Shown: positions 25,282 to 36,400 of the stretch, piece after piece
Position numbering within the stretch: the first letter of the stretch is position 1
How the letters are laid out: every line of letters starts with the position of its first letter
Origin: Phocoena phocoena
Lineage: Eukaryota; Chordata; Mammalia; Artiodactyla; Phocoenidae
DNA: 64,000 nt
Direction: 5' to 3'
Assembly: GCF_963924675.1 (NCBI RefSeq)
Contig: NC_089224.1
Coordinates: 42,451,158-42,515,157 of the forward strand
The notes under the pieces: generated by a model
Seen by the model: the letters and a program-made list of their open reading frames with translations, nothing else
Databases searched by the model: none
Told to the model about the DNA's origin: nothing
Position numbers and translations under genes: made by a program

Positions 25282-25850
25282 TAGACAAGGAATGATCCCA
25301 AATTGAAGAGGTGGAATTTAGGAGCGAGATCTATGATTTTTTTCCCTTTTCCTCTTTTGGTGAATGTGTACGTGTATGCTTCTGTGTGACATCTAGTCTG
25401 TATACTCTAGCTTCCACCATTTGTCCTAGGGCTCTATCCGTCCATGACTTTTTTTTAAAAATTCCTTTTCTTAATAATTAAGTTTAATTGTAATAACTTT
25501 ATTATACTTTACCTTCGTTCTTTCTTTCTTTCCTTCCTTCCCTCCCTCCTTTAGACAACGAATCACCCCAAATTGAGGAGGTGGTCTCAGGGAGCAGGAT
25601 TTATGATTTTTCCCCCTTTACCTCTTTTTGTGAAGGTGTATGTGTATGCTTCTGTGTAAGATTTTCTCTGTATAGCTTTGCTTCCAACATTTGTCCTAAG
25701 GTTCTATCCATCCCTTTTTTTTTTTTCTAAATATTTTTTAATTCAATAACTATATTATACTTTATTTTATTTTTACTGTATCATCTTTCTTTCTGTCTTT
25801 TTTTTCCTTCTTTCCCTCCTTCCTTCCTTCCTCCCTCCCTCCCTCCCTCC
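25282..25850 (+). repeat. Imperfect tandem duplication (about 270 bp x2) in the L1 5'UTR
   Basis: Copy one begins at tagacaaggaatgatccca (25282) and copy two at tagacaacgaatcacccca (25552). Both then run through the same landmarks in the same order: an aattga(a/g)gaggtgg block, a gtgta(c/t)gtgtatgcttctgtgt block, ttgtccta with a ctctatcc/ttctatcc block, a T-run, tattatactttac or tattatacttta, and a terminal TTCC/CCTC tract. They have clearly diverged, so the duplication is older than this insertion and probably belongs to the subfamily. Confidence 0.85.
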
Positions 25851-25910
25851 GTTCTTTCCTTCTTTGCTTCTTTCTTCCTTCCTTCCTTTCCTCCTTTCCC
25901 TCTTTCTTTA
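25795..25910. repeat. TTCC/CCTC pyrimidine tract in L1 5'UTR
   Basis: A pyrimidine run of about 110 bases closing the second copy of the 5'UTR duplication. A shorter relative ends the first copy (about 25519-25551). Confidence 0.9.
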
Positions 25911-26456
25911 CTCATACTTCTACTAATTCTCCCTACTTTTTCTCCCTTTTATTCTGAGCTGTGTGGATGAAAGGCTCTTGGTGCTCCAGCCAGGAGTCAG
26001 GGCTCTGCCTCTGAGGTAGGAGAGCCAACTTCAGGACACTGGTCAACAAGAGACCTCCCAGCTCCACATAATATTAAACGATGGAAATATCCCAGAGACC
26101 TCCATCTTAACACCAGCACCCAGCTTCACTCAACGACCAGCAAGCCACAGTGCTGGACAACCTATGCCAAACAACTAGCAAAACAGGAACACAACCCCAC
26201 CCATTAGCAGAGAGGCTGCCTAAAATCATAATAAGGCCACAGACACCCCAAAACACACCACCAGACGTGAACCTGCCCACTAGAGAGACAAGATCCAGCC
26301 TCATCCAGCACAACACAGGCACTAGTCCCCTCCACCAGGAAGCCTACACAACCCACTGAAACAACCTTAGCCACTGGAGACAGACATCAAAAACAACGGG
26401 AACTACGAACCTGCAGCCTGCAAAAAGGAGACCCCAAACACAGTAAGATAAGCAAA

Positions 26457-27350
26457 ATGAGAAGACAGAAAAACACACAGCAGATGAAGGAGCAAGATAA
26501 AAACCCACCAGACCTAACAAATGAAGAGGAAATAGGCAATCTACCTGAAAAAGAATTCAGAATAATGATAGTAAGGATGATCCAAAATCTTGGAAGTAGA
26601 ATGGACAAAATGCAAGAAACAGTTAACAAGGACCTACAAGAACTAAAGATGAAACAAGCAACGATGAACAATGCAATAAATGAAATTAAAATCACTCTAG
26701 ATAGGATCAATAGCAGAATAACTGAGGCAGAAGAACGGATAAGTGACCTGGAAGATAAAGTAGTGGAAATAACTACTGCAGAGCAGAATAAAGAAAAAAG
26801 AATGAAAAGAACTGAGGACAGTCTCAGAGACCTCTGGGACAACATGAAACGCACCAACATTCGAATTATAGGGGTTCCAGAAGAAGAAGAAAGAAAGAAA
26901 GGGACTGAGAAAATATTTGAAGAGATTATAGTTGAAAACTTCCCTAATATGGGAAAGGAAATAGTTAATCAAGTCCAGGAAGCACAGAGGGTCCCATACA
27001 GGATAAATACAAGGAGAAACACGCCAAGACACATATTAATCAAACTGTCAAAAATTAAATACAAAGAAAGCATATTAAAAGCAGCAAGGGAAAAACAACA
27101 AATAACACACAAGGGAATCCCCATAAGGTTAACAGCTGATCTCTCAGCAGAAACCCTACAAGCCAGAAGGGAGTGGCAGGACATACTGAAAGTGATGAAG
27201 GAGAATAGCCTGAAACCAAGACTACTCTACCCAGCAAGGATCTCATTCACATTTGATGGAGAAAATAAAACCTTTACAGACAAGCAAAAGCTGAGAGAGT
27301 TCAGCACCACCAAACCAGCTTTACAACAAATGCTAAAGGAACTTCTCTAG
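26457..27350 (+). CDS. L1 ORF1 protein (RNA-binding chaperone)
   Basis: A 297-residue protein. ORF1p is a trimeric nucleic-acid chaperone that coats L1 RNA in cytoplasmic particles and assists target-primed reverse transcription. Residues about 35-130 form a long charged heptad-rich coiled coil ([16 protein letters not shown] onward). Residues about 134-225 match the RNA-recognition domain, opening with [11 protein letters not shown] and containing the TPRHI segment (189-193). The stretch [23 protein letters not shown] (split 218-230 and 231-240) marks the start of the strongly conserved C-terminal domain, which runs to 297. Human ORF1p is 338 aa; this one is shorter at both the N-terminus and the C-terminal tail. 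The start is the first ATG in frame. The frame is fully open and lies 22 nt upstream of the first ATG of ORF2. Confidence 0.97.
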   Translation: MRRQKNTQQMKEQDKNPPDLTNEEEIGNLPEKEFRIMIVRMIQNLGSRMDKMQETVNKDLQELKMKQATMNNAINEIKITLDRINSRITEAEERISDLEDKVVEITTAEQNKEKRMKRTEDSLRDLWDNMKRTNIRIIGVPEEEERKKGTEKIFEEIIVENFPNMGKEIVNQVQEAQRVPYRINTRRNTPRHILIKLSKIKYKESILKAAREKQQITHKGIPIRLTADLSAETLQARREWQDILKVMKENSLKPRLLYPARISFTFDGENKTFTDKQKLREFSTTKPALQQMLKELL

Positions 27351-27408
27351 ACACGAAACACAAGAGAAGGAAATGACCTATAGTAGCGAACCCAAAACAA
27401 TATATAAA
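27351..27408 (+). other. ORF1-ORF2 spacer with an alternative upstream ATG
   Basis: There are 58 nt between the ORF1 stop and the conserved ORF2 ATG at 27409, close to the roughly 63-nt spacer of human L1. An extra in-frame ATG at 27373 would add 12 residues that have no counterpart in other L1 proteins I know. ORF2 is translated by an unconventional reinitiation-like route in L1, so the real start cannot be read from sequence. Confidence 0.7.
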
Positions 27409-30400
27409 ATGGAAATAGGAACATACATATCGATAATTACCTTAAATGTAAATGGACTAAATGCTCCCACCAAAAGACACAGATTGGCTGAATGGATACA
27501 AAAACAAGACCCTTATATATGCTGTCTACAAGAGACCCACTTCAGAACTAGAGACACATACAGACTGAAAGTAAGGGGATGGAAAAAGATATTCCATGCA
27601 AATGGAAACCAAAAGAAAGCTGGAGTAGCAATTCTCATATCAGACAAAATAGACTTTAAAATAAGGACTATTAAAAGGGACAAAGAAGGACACTACATAA
27701 TGATCAAGGGATCGATCCAAGAAGAAGATATAACAATTGTAAATATTTATGCACCCAACATAGGAGCACCTCAATACATAAGGCAAATACTAACAACCAT
27801 AAAAGGGGAGATCAACAGTAACACATTCATAGTAGGGGACTTTAACACCCCACTTTCACCCATGGACAGATCATCCAAAATGAAAATAAATAAGGAAACA
27901 CAAGCTTTAAATGATACATTAAACAAGATGGACTTAATTGATATTTATAGGACACTCCATCCAAAAACAACAGAATACACATTTTTCTCAAGTGCTCATG
28001 GAACATTCTCCAGGATAGATCATATCTTGGGTCACAAATCAAGCCTTGGTAAATTTAAGAAAACTGAAATTGTATCAAGTATCTTTTCCGACCACAACGC
28101 CATGAGACTAGATATCAATTACAGGAAAAGATCTGTAAAAAATACAAACACATGGAGGCTAAACAATACACTACTTAATAATGAAGTGATCACTGAAGAA
28201 ATCAAAGAGGAAATAAAAAAATACCTAGAAACAAATGACAATGGAGACACAACGACCCAAAACCTATGGGATGCAGCAAAAGCAGTCCTAAGGGGGAAGT
28301 TTATAGCAATACAAGCCCACCTTAAGAAGCAGGAAACATCTCGAATAAACAACCTAACCTTGCACCTCAAGCAATTAGAGAAAGAAGAACAAAAAAACCC
28401 CAAAGCTAGCAGAAGGAAAGAAATCATAAAAATCAGATCAGAAATAAATGAAAAAGAAATGAAGGAAACAATAGCAAAGATCAATAAAACTAAAAGCTGG
28501 TTCTTTGAGAAGATAAACAAAATAGATAAACCACTAGCCAGACTCATCAAGAAAAAAAGGGAGAAGACTCAAATCAATAGAATTAGAAATGAAAAAGGAG
28601 AAGTAACAACTGACACTGCAGAAATAAAAAAAATCATGAGAGATTACTACAAGCAACTCTATGCCAATAAAATGGACAATCTGGAAGAAATGGACAAATT
28701 CTTAGAAATGCACAACCTGCCAAGACTGAATCAGGAAGAAATAGAAAATATGAACAGACCAATCACAAGCACTGAAATTGAAACTGTGATTAAAAACCTT
28801 CCAACAAACAAAAGCCCAGGACCAGATGGCTTCACAGGTGAATTCAATCAAACGTTTAGAGAAGAGCTAACACCTATCCTTCTCAAACTCTTCCAAAATA
28901 TAGCAGAGGGAAGAACACTCCCAAATTCCTTCTACGAAGCCACCATCACCTTGATACCAAAACCAGACAAGGATGTCACAAAGAAAGAAAACTACAGGCC
29001 AATATCACTGATGAACATAGATGCAAAAATCCTCAACAAAATACTAGCAAACAGAATCCAACAGCACATTAAAAGGATCATACACCATGATCAAGTGGGG
29101 TTTATTCCAGGAATGCAAGGATTCTTCAATATACGCAAATCTATCAATGTGATAAACCATATTAACAAATTGAAGGAGAAAAACCATATGATCATCTCAA
29201 TAGATGCAGAGAAAGCTTTCGACAAAATTCAACACCCATTTATGATAAAAACCCTCCAGAAAGTAGGCATAGAGGGAACTTTCCTAAACATAATAAAAGC
29301 CATATATGACAAGCCCACAGCAAACATCATCCTCAATGGTGAAAAACTGAAAGCATTTCCACTAAGATCAGGAACAAGACAAGGTTGCCCACTCTCACCA
29401 CTCTTATTCAACATAGTTTTGGAAGTTTTAGCCACAGCAATCAGAGAAGAAAAGGAAATAAAAGCAATCCAAATCGGAAAAGAAGAAGTAAAGCTGTCAC
29501 TGTTTGCAGATGACATGATACTATACATAGAGAATCCTAAAGATGCTACCAGAAAACTACTAGAGCTAATCAATGAATTTGGTAAAGTAGCAGGATACAA
29601 AATTAATGCACAGAAATCTCTGGCATTCCTATATACTAATGATGAAAAATCTGAAAGTGAAATCAAGAAAACACTCCCATTTACCATTGCAACAAAAAGA
29701 ATAAAATATCTAGGAATAAACCTACCTAAGGATACGAAAGACCTGTATGCAGAAAATTATAAGACACTGATGAAAGAAATTAAAGATGATACAAATAGAT
29801 GGAGAGATATACCATGTTCTTGGATGGGAAGAATCAACATTGTGAAAATGACTCTACTACCCAAAGCAATCTACAGATTCAATGCAATCCCTATCAAACT
29901 ACCACTGGCATTTTTCACAGAACTAGAACAAAAAATTTCGCAATTTGTATGGAAACACAAAAGACCCCAAATAGCCAAAGCAATCTTTAGAACGAAAAAA
30001 GGAGCTGGAGGAATAAGGCTCCCTGACTTCAGACTATATTACAAAACAACAGTAATCAAGACAGTATGGTACTGGCACAAAAACAGAAAGATAGATCAGT
30101 GGAACAGGATAGAAAGCCCAGAGATAAACCCACGCACATATGGACACCTTATCTTTGATAAAGGAGGCAGGAATGTACAGTGGAGAAAGGACAGCCTCTT
30201 CAATAAATGGTGTTGGGAAAACTGGACAGGTACATGTAAAAGTATGAGATTAGATCACTCCCTAACACCATACACAAAAATAAGCTCAAAATGGATTAAA
30301 GACCTAAATGTAAGGCCAGAAACTATCAAACTCTTAGAAGAAAACATAGGAAGAACACTCTATGACATAAATCACAGCAAGATCCTTTCTGACCCACCTC

Positions 30401-31227
30401 CTAGAGTAATGGAAATAAAAACAAAAATAAACAAATGGGACCTAATGAAACTTCAAAGCTTTTGCACAGCAAAGGAAACGATAACCAAGACCAAAAGACA
30501 ACCCTCAGAATGGGAGAAAACATTTGCAAATGAAGCAACTGACAAAGGATTAATCTCCAAAATTTACAAGCAGCTCATGCAGCTCAATAACAAAAAAACA
30601 AACAACCCCATCCAAAAATGGGCAGAAGACCTAAATAGACATTTCTCCAAAGAAGATATACAGAATGCCAACAAACACATGAAAGAATGCTCAACATCAT
30701 TAATCATTAGAGAAATGCAAATCAAAACTACAATGAGATATCATCTCACACCAGTCAGAATGGCCATCATCAAAAAATCTAGAAACAATAAATGCTGGAG
30801 AGGGTGTGGAGAAAAGGGGACACTCTTGCACTGCTGGTGGGAATGTGAATTGGTTCAGCCACTGTGGAGAACAGTATGGAGGTTCCTTAAAAAACTACAA
30901 ATAGAATTACCATATGACCCAGCAATCCCACTACTTGGCATATACCCTGAGAAAACCAAAATTCAAAGAGAGTCATGTACCAAAATGTTCATTGCAGCTC
31001 TATTTACAATAGCCAGGACATGGAAACAACCTAAGCGCCCATCATCGGATGAATGGATAAAGAAGATGTGGCACATATACACAATGGAATATTACTCAGC
31101 CTTAAAAAGAAATGAAATTGAGCTATTTGTAATGAGATGGATAGACCTAGAATCTGTCATACAGAGTGAAGTAAGTCAGAAAGACAAAGACAAATACCGT
31201 ATGCTAACACATATATATGGAATTTAA
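27373..31227 (+). CDS. L1 ORF2 protein (endonuclease and reverse transcriptase)
   Basis: A 1284-residue protein that nicks target DNA and copies L1 RNA at the nick. Residues in this numbering: an APE-type endonuclease at about 13-250 with N25 (LNVNG), E54 (QETH), D156 and N158 (GDFN), D216 (IDH), and D240/H241 (SDH). The reverse transcriptase spans about 510-785 with [11 protein letters not shown], the [12 protein letters not shown] block and the catalytic FADD (711-714). The C-terminal cysteine motif is CX3CX7HX4C at C1141, C1145, H1153 and C1158. Counting from the second ATG (27409), where similarity to other L1 proteins begins, the length is 1272 and the catalytic aspartates fall almost exactly at the human positions, so 27409 is the likelier functional start. 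No stops, frameshifts or missing catalytic residues were found. Confidence 0.97.
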   Translation: MTYSSEPKTIYKMEIGTYISIITLNVNGLNAPTKRHRLAEWIQKQDPYICCLQETHFRTRDTYRLKVRGWKKIFHANGNQKKAGVAILISDKIDFKIRTIKRDKEGHYIMIKGSIQEEDITIVNIYAPNIGAPQYIRQILTTIKGEINSNTFIVGDFNTPLSPMDRSSKMKINKETQALNDTLNKMDLIDIYRTLHPKTTEYTFFSSAHGTFSRIDHILGHKSSLGKFKKTEIVSSIFSDHNAMRLDINYRKRSVKNTNTWRLNNTLLNNEVITEEIKEEIKKYLETNDNGDTTTQNLWDAAKAVLRGKFIAIQAHLKKQETSRINNLTLHLKQLEKEEQKNPKASRRKEIIKIRSEINEKEMKETIAKINKTKSWFFEKINKIDKPLARLIKKKREKTQINRIRNEKGEVTTDTAEIKKIMRDYYKQLYANKMDNLEEMDKFLEMHNLPRLNQEEIENMNRPITSTEIETVIKNLPTNKSPGPDGFTGEFNQTFREELTPILLKLFQNIAEGRTLPNSFYEATITLIPKPDKDVTKKENYRPISLMNIDAKILNKILANRIQQHIKRIIHHDQVGFIPGMQGFFNIRKSINVINHINKLKEKNHMIISIDAEKAFDKIQHPFMIKTLQKVGIEGTFLNIIKAIYDKPTANIILNGEKLKAFPLRSGTRQGCPLSPLLFNIVLEVLATAIREEKEIKAIQIGKEEVKLSLFADDMILYIENPKDATRKLLELINEFGKVAGYKINAQKSLAFLYTNDEKSESEIKKTLPFTIATKRIKYLGINLPKDTKDLYAENYKTLMKEIKDDTNRWRDIPCSWMGRINIVKMTLLPKAIYRFNAIPIKLPLAFFTELEQKISQFVWKHKRPQIAKAIFRTKKGAGGIRLPDFRLYYKTTVIKTVWYWHKNRKIDQWNRIESPEINPRTYGHLIFDKGGRNVQWRKDSLFNKWCWENWTGTCKSMRLDHSLTPYTKISSKWIKDLNVRPETIKLLEENIGRTLYDINHSKILSDPPPRVMEIKTKINKWDLMKLQSFCTAKETITKTKRQPSEWEKTFANEATDKGLISKIYKQLMQLNNKKTNNPIQKWAEDLNRHFSKEDIQNANKHMKECSTSLIIREMQIKTTMRYHLTPVRMAIIKKSRNNKCWRGCGEKGTLLHCWWECELVQPLWRTVWRFLKKLQIELPYDPAIPLLGIYPEKTKIQRESCTKMFIAALFTIARTWKQPKRPSSDEWIKKMWHIYTMEYYSALKRNEIELFVMRWIDLESVIQSEVSQKDKDKYRMLTHIYGI

Positions 31228-31593
31228 GGGAAAAAAATGTCATGAAGAACCTAGGGGTAAGATAGGAATAAAGACGCAGACCTACTGGAGAACGGACTTA
31301 AGGATATGGGGAGGGGGAAGGGTGAGTTTTGACAGGGCGAGAGAGAGTCATGGACATATACACACTAACAAACGTAGTAAGGTAGATAGCTGGGGGGAAG
31401 CAGCCGCAAGGCACAGGGATATTAGCTCGGTGCTTTGTGACAGCCTGGAAGGGTGGGATGGGGAGAGTGGGAGGGAGGGAGATGCAAGAGGGAAGACATA
31501 TGGGAACATATGTATATGTATAGCTGATTCACTTTGTTGTAAAGCAGAAACTAACACACCACTGTAAAGCAATTATACCCCAATAAAGATGTT
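31228..31593 (+). other. L1 3'UTR with G-rich tract
   Basis: This is the untranslated tail of the L1. It carries two G-rich blocks: 31308-31323, and the longer 31451-31479, which holds six runs of three or more G separated by 1-5 bases and meets the usual G-quadruplex pattern. G-rich polypurine tracts are a conserved feature of mammalian L1 3'UTRs. The tail ends in caataaagatgttt before the A-run. Confidence 0.85.
31582..31587 (+). terminator. L1 polyadenylation signal
   Basis: AATAAA lies 7 bases before the start of the A tail (about 31595), as is usual for L1 elements whose RNA ends just after the signal. Confidence 0.85.
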
Positions 31594-31610
31594 TAAAAAA
31601 AAAAAAAAAA

Positions 31611-31625
31611 AAAATGAACAATTAA
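31611..31625. repeat. Right target-site duplication of the young L1
   Basis: This is a perfect copy of the 15-mer at 24060-24074, following the poly(A) tail. Its first As cannot be separated from the tail. The sequence that follows continues the older L1 that the young one interrupted, so the pre-insertion site can be read by eye. Confidence 0.93.
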
Positions 31626-34600
31626 ATTAAATTAAACAAATAATAAAGGGCTTGACAAAATCAAAAGGTTTCTAAAACATAATAAAATAGGTAAATTCTG
31701 TCAAGATTGATCTCGAAAAATGAGAGAGAGAAACCAAGAGAAATAGAAAAAAGGGAGGGGAGAGAAAGGAGAAATCCAAAGGGATAATTTTGTGAATATT
31801 AAAAAAAGGACTTCACTACAAATTCAGTAGACACTGAACGTGATCACACCATATCATAAGTGACTTTACACCAGTAAATTTGAAAGTGTAAATAAAATAT
31901 ACAAATTCCTAGGAAAGCACACCAAAATTGATATGAGAAAAAACAAAATTCAAAATAATTTATATTTACTAAATAATTTAAATCTATAATCAAAAACACT
32001 CCCACAAAGAAAATTTCAGCTTTAGGGGTTTCATCTTACAAATATTATTTAAGGAATAAATAATACCAACACCCCAGAAACCCGACTTTTTGCAGAGTAG
32101 AGAAAGAAAACACATCCCAATCACAGTTAATGATGGAATATTAAATGTTTTCCTTCTGATACTGGTTACTAGATAAAGATGCCTGATAACATCATTCCAA
32201 TGAAATGCTGAATGGGAGCTTCTAGAAAATAAAATAAAGATAGAGAAATAAGATATATGAGGATTGAAAAACAAAGAAAAACTTCTCATTATATTTAGAT
32301 TACATAATTGACTACAAACATTTGTTAATTTTAGAAACCATAAGTAATTTGAGTAAAGTCACTAGACACTATATAAAAATCAATTTTATTCCTAAATGTC
32401 AAGAATAAGAAAATAAGAATTTTAAATGCCATTTAATTAAAACGTTCAATATTGTAAATATGTAAAATTTCCAAAACTGTGATATAGCTTCAATTAAATC
32501 ACAATAACATTTTTAAATTACCAAGTTTTTTGTTTTGCTTTGTTTTCTGTGGGATGGGAGTGCAGAAATTGATTACGTGATTCTAAAATTGATATGGCAG
32601 TGCAACCAGCCAAGAATAACTAAGACTCACTATGAACAAAGTAGGAAGTTTGCTCCACAGAATATCAAACTTATATAAAGCTACAGTAACTAATATAGTA
32701 TAGTATTGGCCCAGAATTGAACTACAAGACCAAAGGACCAAAAATAGATCCATGTAAACATGGAGACTTGCTTTATTATAAATGGGTAAAGGACAGTCAT
32801 TAATAATAGATAAATGTAAAATAAATTAAAATTGTTAATAACAATAAAAGGTGAGTATTTGGTCAATTCAATATCAATATAGAGAAAGGATACCAATCCT
32901 TAGCTTCAGAATTCACACATAAATCAACACCTTTTTAACTCTAGATCTAATTATGAACACTATTTCAACAAAGATTCTAGAAGTCCATACAGAGACTACT
33001 TTTGTGACTCTGGGTAAGGGAAAGATTTCGTAAATTAGAGACGGAAGCACTGACCATAAGAGCAAGAGTGATAAACTGATCGGAATCACAACTGTGACAC
33101 TGAAATGGCAAGCCACCCAGTGGAATAAGATATTTGCAATACATGCAACAAAGTGCTCATATGCAGAATAATATAAAAGAACTCTTTGAATTGATAAGAA
33201 GAATACTGAAAATTGAATAGAAAAAAGGTACAATAGAATAAATAGAAGAAACTAACCAAATGCCTCATAAAACTTTGAAAAAGGAGCCAAATTCTAGGAA
33301 TCAATACATGTGAATTCCCCCACGGCTATGGCTAAAATTAAAATAACTTAAAATGCCATGTTTTTCAAAGGTTGTGGATCAACTGGATTTCACAAACACT
33401 GCTGCTGGAGTATAGGTTGGTTAAATAATTTTGTAAAATTCTTTGTTATTATCTACTAAGTGGAATTATATGCTGACATTCTGACCTAGCAATTCTATTC
33501 CTAAGTATTTATACAACAGAAATTCATACACCAAATGACATGTCTAAGAACGTTCATGTATATTTTATTCATAATAGCAACAACTCAAATGTTCATCAGC
33601 AGAACAATCAATAAATAAGGACATAATTAAGCTAATTTTATTGAATTATAGCTACATGCAATAGCATGGACAGTCCTCTCAAACCTTTTGTTGATGAAAT
33701 AAGTTAAACATAAATAAAAGACTACTTTTTTGGTAACACTCAGATTATAAGTCAGTCGAAACTAAAAAACAAGGTTAAAAGTTGGGATGTCACAAATTTT
33801 TATTAAGATATAATGAGAATTCTAAAACCACATGTTCAAAAGCATTACTTAAATAGTGGAAAATGATCTTAGGAAAAGTGAAATGGACAAGGTGGATTAC
33901 ATACCATAACATAATTCACCAAGATGAACTCCACTTAAAATCAAACACTTGTTAGATCTACTTAAAAATATTCTTAAAATATAAGGAATATTTGTTAGCC
34001 ATGTGGAGGAAAAATAAATTTCCTAACTTTGAAATCACAGAAGAGATCACAAAAACACTGAGAAATTTAAACATATAAACTTAAACTGTTTTCTTATGAA
34101 AGTAAAAATTGATAATAATTTAGATATAGCAGTTCAGACATTTATCAGGATAAAATGAGGGTTCCAATACAAGTATATGAAAGGTTATGAGGAATTTTTC
34201 CAAAAATAAATACAATTACTAGAGTATAACTTATGCCAATATTCCTTCTTGCAAAGTATAGAAGAATCGCCAATAAAAGGACCTGGAATAAGCAGCAAAA
34301 TTTTTATAACAGACAAAATACAAATGATCACAGTGAATGGACATAGTCACCATGAAATTAGCTACTTTATCCAGAGCTGATGGCACTGAATTTTATGCAT
34401 ACCTTTTAGAAATTATGATAAGAAGTTATGACAAATGTCTTATAATTATACATTCCTTTTCTAAATCACTCCGATTCTAGGATTTTACCCTAAGGAAATA
34501 ATTCAATAGGATTCCAAACAGGTATGCATGAAAACACTAGTTGCATCATTATTGGTAATACTAAAAATATGTCCAAACTTTGAGGACACTTAAAGAAAGC

Positions 34601-34634
34601 CTGGTGTGTCAAAATGGTAAAATTAATCCATACC

Positions 34635-34980
34635 TGGGCTTCCCTGGTGGCGCAGTGGTTAAGAATCCACCTGTCAATGCAGGGGACACGGGTTCGAGCC
34701 CTGGCCCGGGAAGATCCCACAGGCCGTGGAGCAACTAAGCCCATGTGCCACAACTACTGAGCCTGAGCTCTAGAGCCCGCGAGACACAACTACTGAGCCC
34801 ATGTGCCACAACTACTGAAGCCTGCACGCCTAGAGCCCATGCTCCGCAACAAAAGAAGCCACGACAATGACAAGCCCACACACTGCAACGAAGAGTAGCC
34901 CCCCCTCACCGCAACTAGAGAAAGCCCGCACACAGCAACGAAGAACCAACACAGCCATAAATAAATAAATTTATTTTTTA
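34635..34980 (+). mobile_element. CHR-type SINE, long form with internal duplication
   Basis: The same head as the other CHR SINEs, but about 345 bp long. The B box ggttcgagcc (34691-34700) is intact. The body contains catgtgccacaactactga twice (about 34743 and 34800) and further acaacta-rich text not found in the short copies. It ends in aaataaataaatttatttttta. Flanks are aaaattaatccatacc at 34619-34634 and 34981-34996, a perfect duplication. It represents a distinct, longer subfamily. Confidence 0.92.
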
Positions 34981-36249
34981 AAAAATTAATCCATACCCAG
35001 TAGAAGACTAATTAAGACCACCATTCATAATCATTAAGAGTAAAATTTTAAGTATGAAAAGAAATATATAACAGTATCATACTATGATTGGGATTATGTA
35101 AAAAAAGTATTTATGCACGTGAAAGAGAATATACACAAATAAAAACAGTGATAGAATTATGGCTGATGTTTTAAAGTTGTTATTCTTTGAGAATTTGTCT
35201 TTAATACTAAAATGCCTATTTATAAGAAGAAAGTTAATGAACAAATTTTTATTATTCTATATTACTGAAAACTTACAAAGGACATAATGATGAATAGGAT
35301 AGAAGCCATTAGAATAGAGAACATCATTGACCTTCTGCTTATGAAAGAATAAAATGACCTTCAAGATAAAGGGGGGGAAAAGAAAAGCAAACTTATGCAT
35401 TAACCAAGTAACTTTGCTAATATCTGCCAAAGAAATGAGATGGGACACAGGCACAGTCTTCGCTGACCTTCCAGGTACCTATGACACAGTATAACTTTGA
35501 GGCCTCAAATAAAAACTGCAGTCTATTGTACCTGACAGCAAGCGTTGCACTTTCATTATGCATATAATATCTAATAGATCTTTCGAAATCATTACCTGTC
35601 AAGAGGGGAAAAGAAAGGCGGAGGAAAAACCTTGAAGAACAGAGTTTGTCAAGGGTCAAAGTAAATGGCAATATACTTTAATAAGCAATAAGCTCCACAT
35701 TATCTCTGGGTGGCCTATACACTCAGTGGACTGTGGTATCATAGACTGAATTGCAGAATAACTTCTTAGTGGCCCAGAATACCCTTCTGGGATATCTTTA
35801 TATTCATCAGTTTATATGTAGACCAAAAAACAAAAGTCAATGCCACTGTCACCCTAAGTAATACATAATTGAGAAGACAGATTTTTGAGCAACCAAAATC
35901 TTAAGATGTATTACATATTTATGATTTGTATTATCTTTATATTATCTACATTACTGTTTCCTCATATTAGTAGTAACATTGAGAACTAATCTTGTGTTTA
36001 TCATCTTTTTAGCACTCAATATCTAAGCAATGTATGCATTCCAATAATAAGACGACAGAATAGGTATAATAAAATGCAAATTTTATTTGCTAACGATGAA
36101 GGAAAAATATTTTTCAGGTAAATGGCTCTTACCACTGCATGCCAGCAAAACAAGGGAAACTGCTTTTTCACAAACAATCCTGGATCTAAGAACATGGAAT
36201 TTAATCATTCCTTATTCTCCCAAGCATCCCACAGATCACAACCCAGTGG

Positions 36250-36400
36250 CCGAGTGATTGACATAGAAACAGAAATGAGCAGGTGTCAAATTACTCAGAT
36301 TCGAGTCTGTGCTCTATTGTAGGACACTTGTCATCTTCTATACTTGAGTCTCGATTTTCTCATTATATAAAAAGGAGTAAACCTTAATACATAAGATGGT
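36250..36400 (+). mobile_element. MIR fragment
   Basis: Segments agattcgagtctgtgctcta, ctatacttgagtctcgattt and ctcattatataaaaaggagt follow the MIR order. Confidence 0.5.

Larger units (their letters stand above)
24075..26456 (+). promoter_or_regulatory. L1 5'UTR with internal promoter
   Basis: A 2.4-kb leader upstream of ORF1. The first bases contain aagatggcgg (24087-24096), a close match to the YY1 site that positions transcription initiation in L1 elements. The stretch 24340-25110 is very GC- and CpG-rich compared with the AT-rich window. It includes a 23-bp direct duplication carrying gcaacgtcacg twice (24946-24956 and 24969-24979), each with a CRE-like half-site. The stretch 25282-25850 is made of two diverged tandem copies of about 270 bp, each ending in a TTCC/CCTC pyrimidine tract. 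Promoter activity is inferred from L1 biology and from these motifs. Confidence 0.85.
24075..31614 (+). mobile_element. Full-length, intact young LINE-1 (L1) retrotransposon
   Basis: This is an autonomous non-LTR retrotransposon of about 7.5 kb. It has all parts in order: a G-run and YY1-like box at the 5' end, a CpG-rich 5'UTR (24075-26456), ORF1 (26457-27350), ORF2 (27373-31227), a 3'UTR with AATAAA at 31582-31587, and a roughly 20-base A tail ending about 31614. Both reading frames are open with no stops or frameshifts. The flanking duplication (24060-24074 and 31611-31625) is perfect. CpG dinucleotides remain dense at 24340-25110, whereas methylated old L1 copies lose them. Together these features indicate a recent insertion and a possibly active element. 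The 3'UTR resembles the shorter L1 3' ends at 43921 and 60350 in this window. The cetartiodactyl subfamily name cannot be fixed without a library. Confidence 0.97.
20880..33730 (+). mobile_element. Old L1 relic split by four later insertions
   Basis: Decayed L1 sequence runs along the + strand in pieces: ORF1-like at about 20880-20994 and 21146-21627, inter-ORF and endonuclease-like at 21866-22430, later ORF2 at 23285-24074, and ORF2 through its end at 31626-33730. Recognisable landmarks include degraded endonuclease text near 22270-22370, ggaaatttatagccttaaatt (the RGKFIA region) near 23934, and the typical L1 end (asking for wild-type cacttgctgg-like text) near 33390-33620. The order is colinear with an L1 and the gaps coincide with the inserted repeats listed separately, so it is one element. 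All frames are broken. Confidence 0.8.

Noticed and set aside
26387..27246. Minus-strand open frames opposite L1 ORF1 (up to 157 codons)
   Set aside because: They mirror the coiled-coil coding sequence of ORF1 and read as hydrophobic low-complexity text. Shadow frames.
28119..29687. Minus-strand open frames of 143 and 152 codons opposite L1 ORF2
   Set aside because: They lie wholly within the conserved ORF2 coding region and follow from its A-rich codon use. There is no independent protein character.
34637..34710. tRNA-like sequence with A and B boxes
   Set aside because: It is the tRNA-derived head of a CHR SINE, flanked by a target duplication and followed by a SINE body and tail. Not a tRNA gene.
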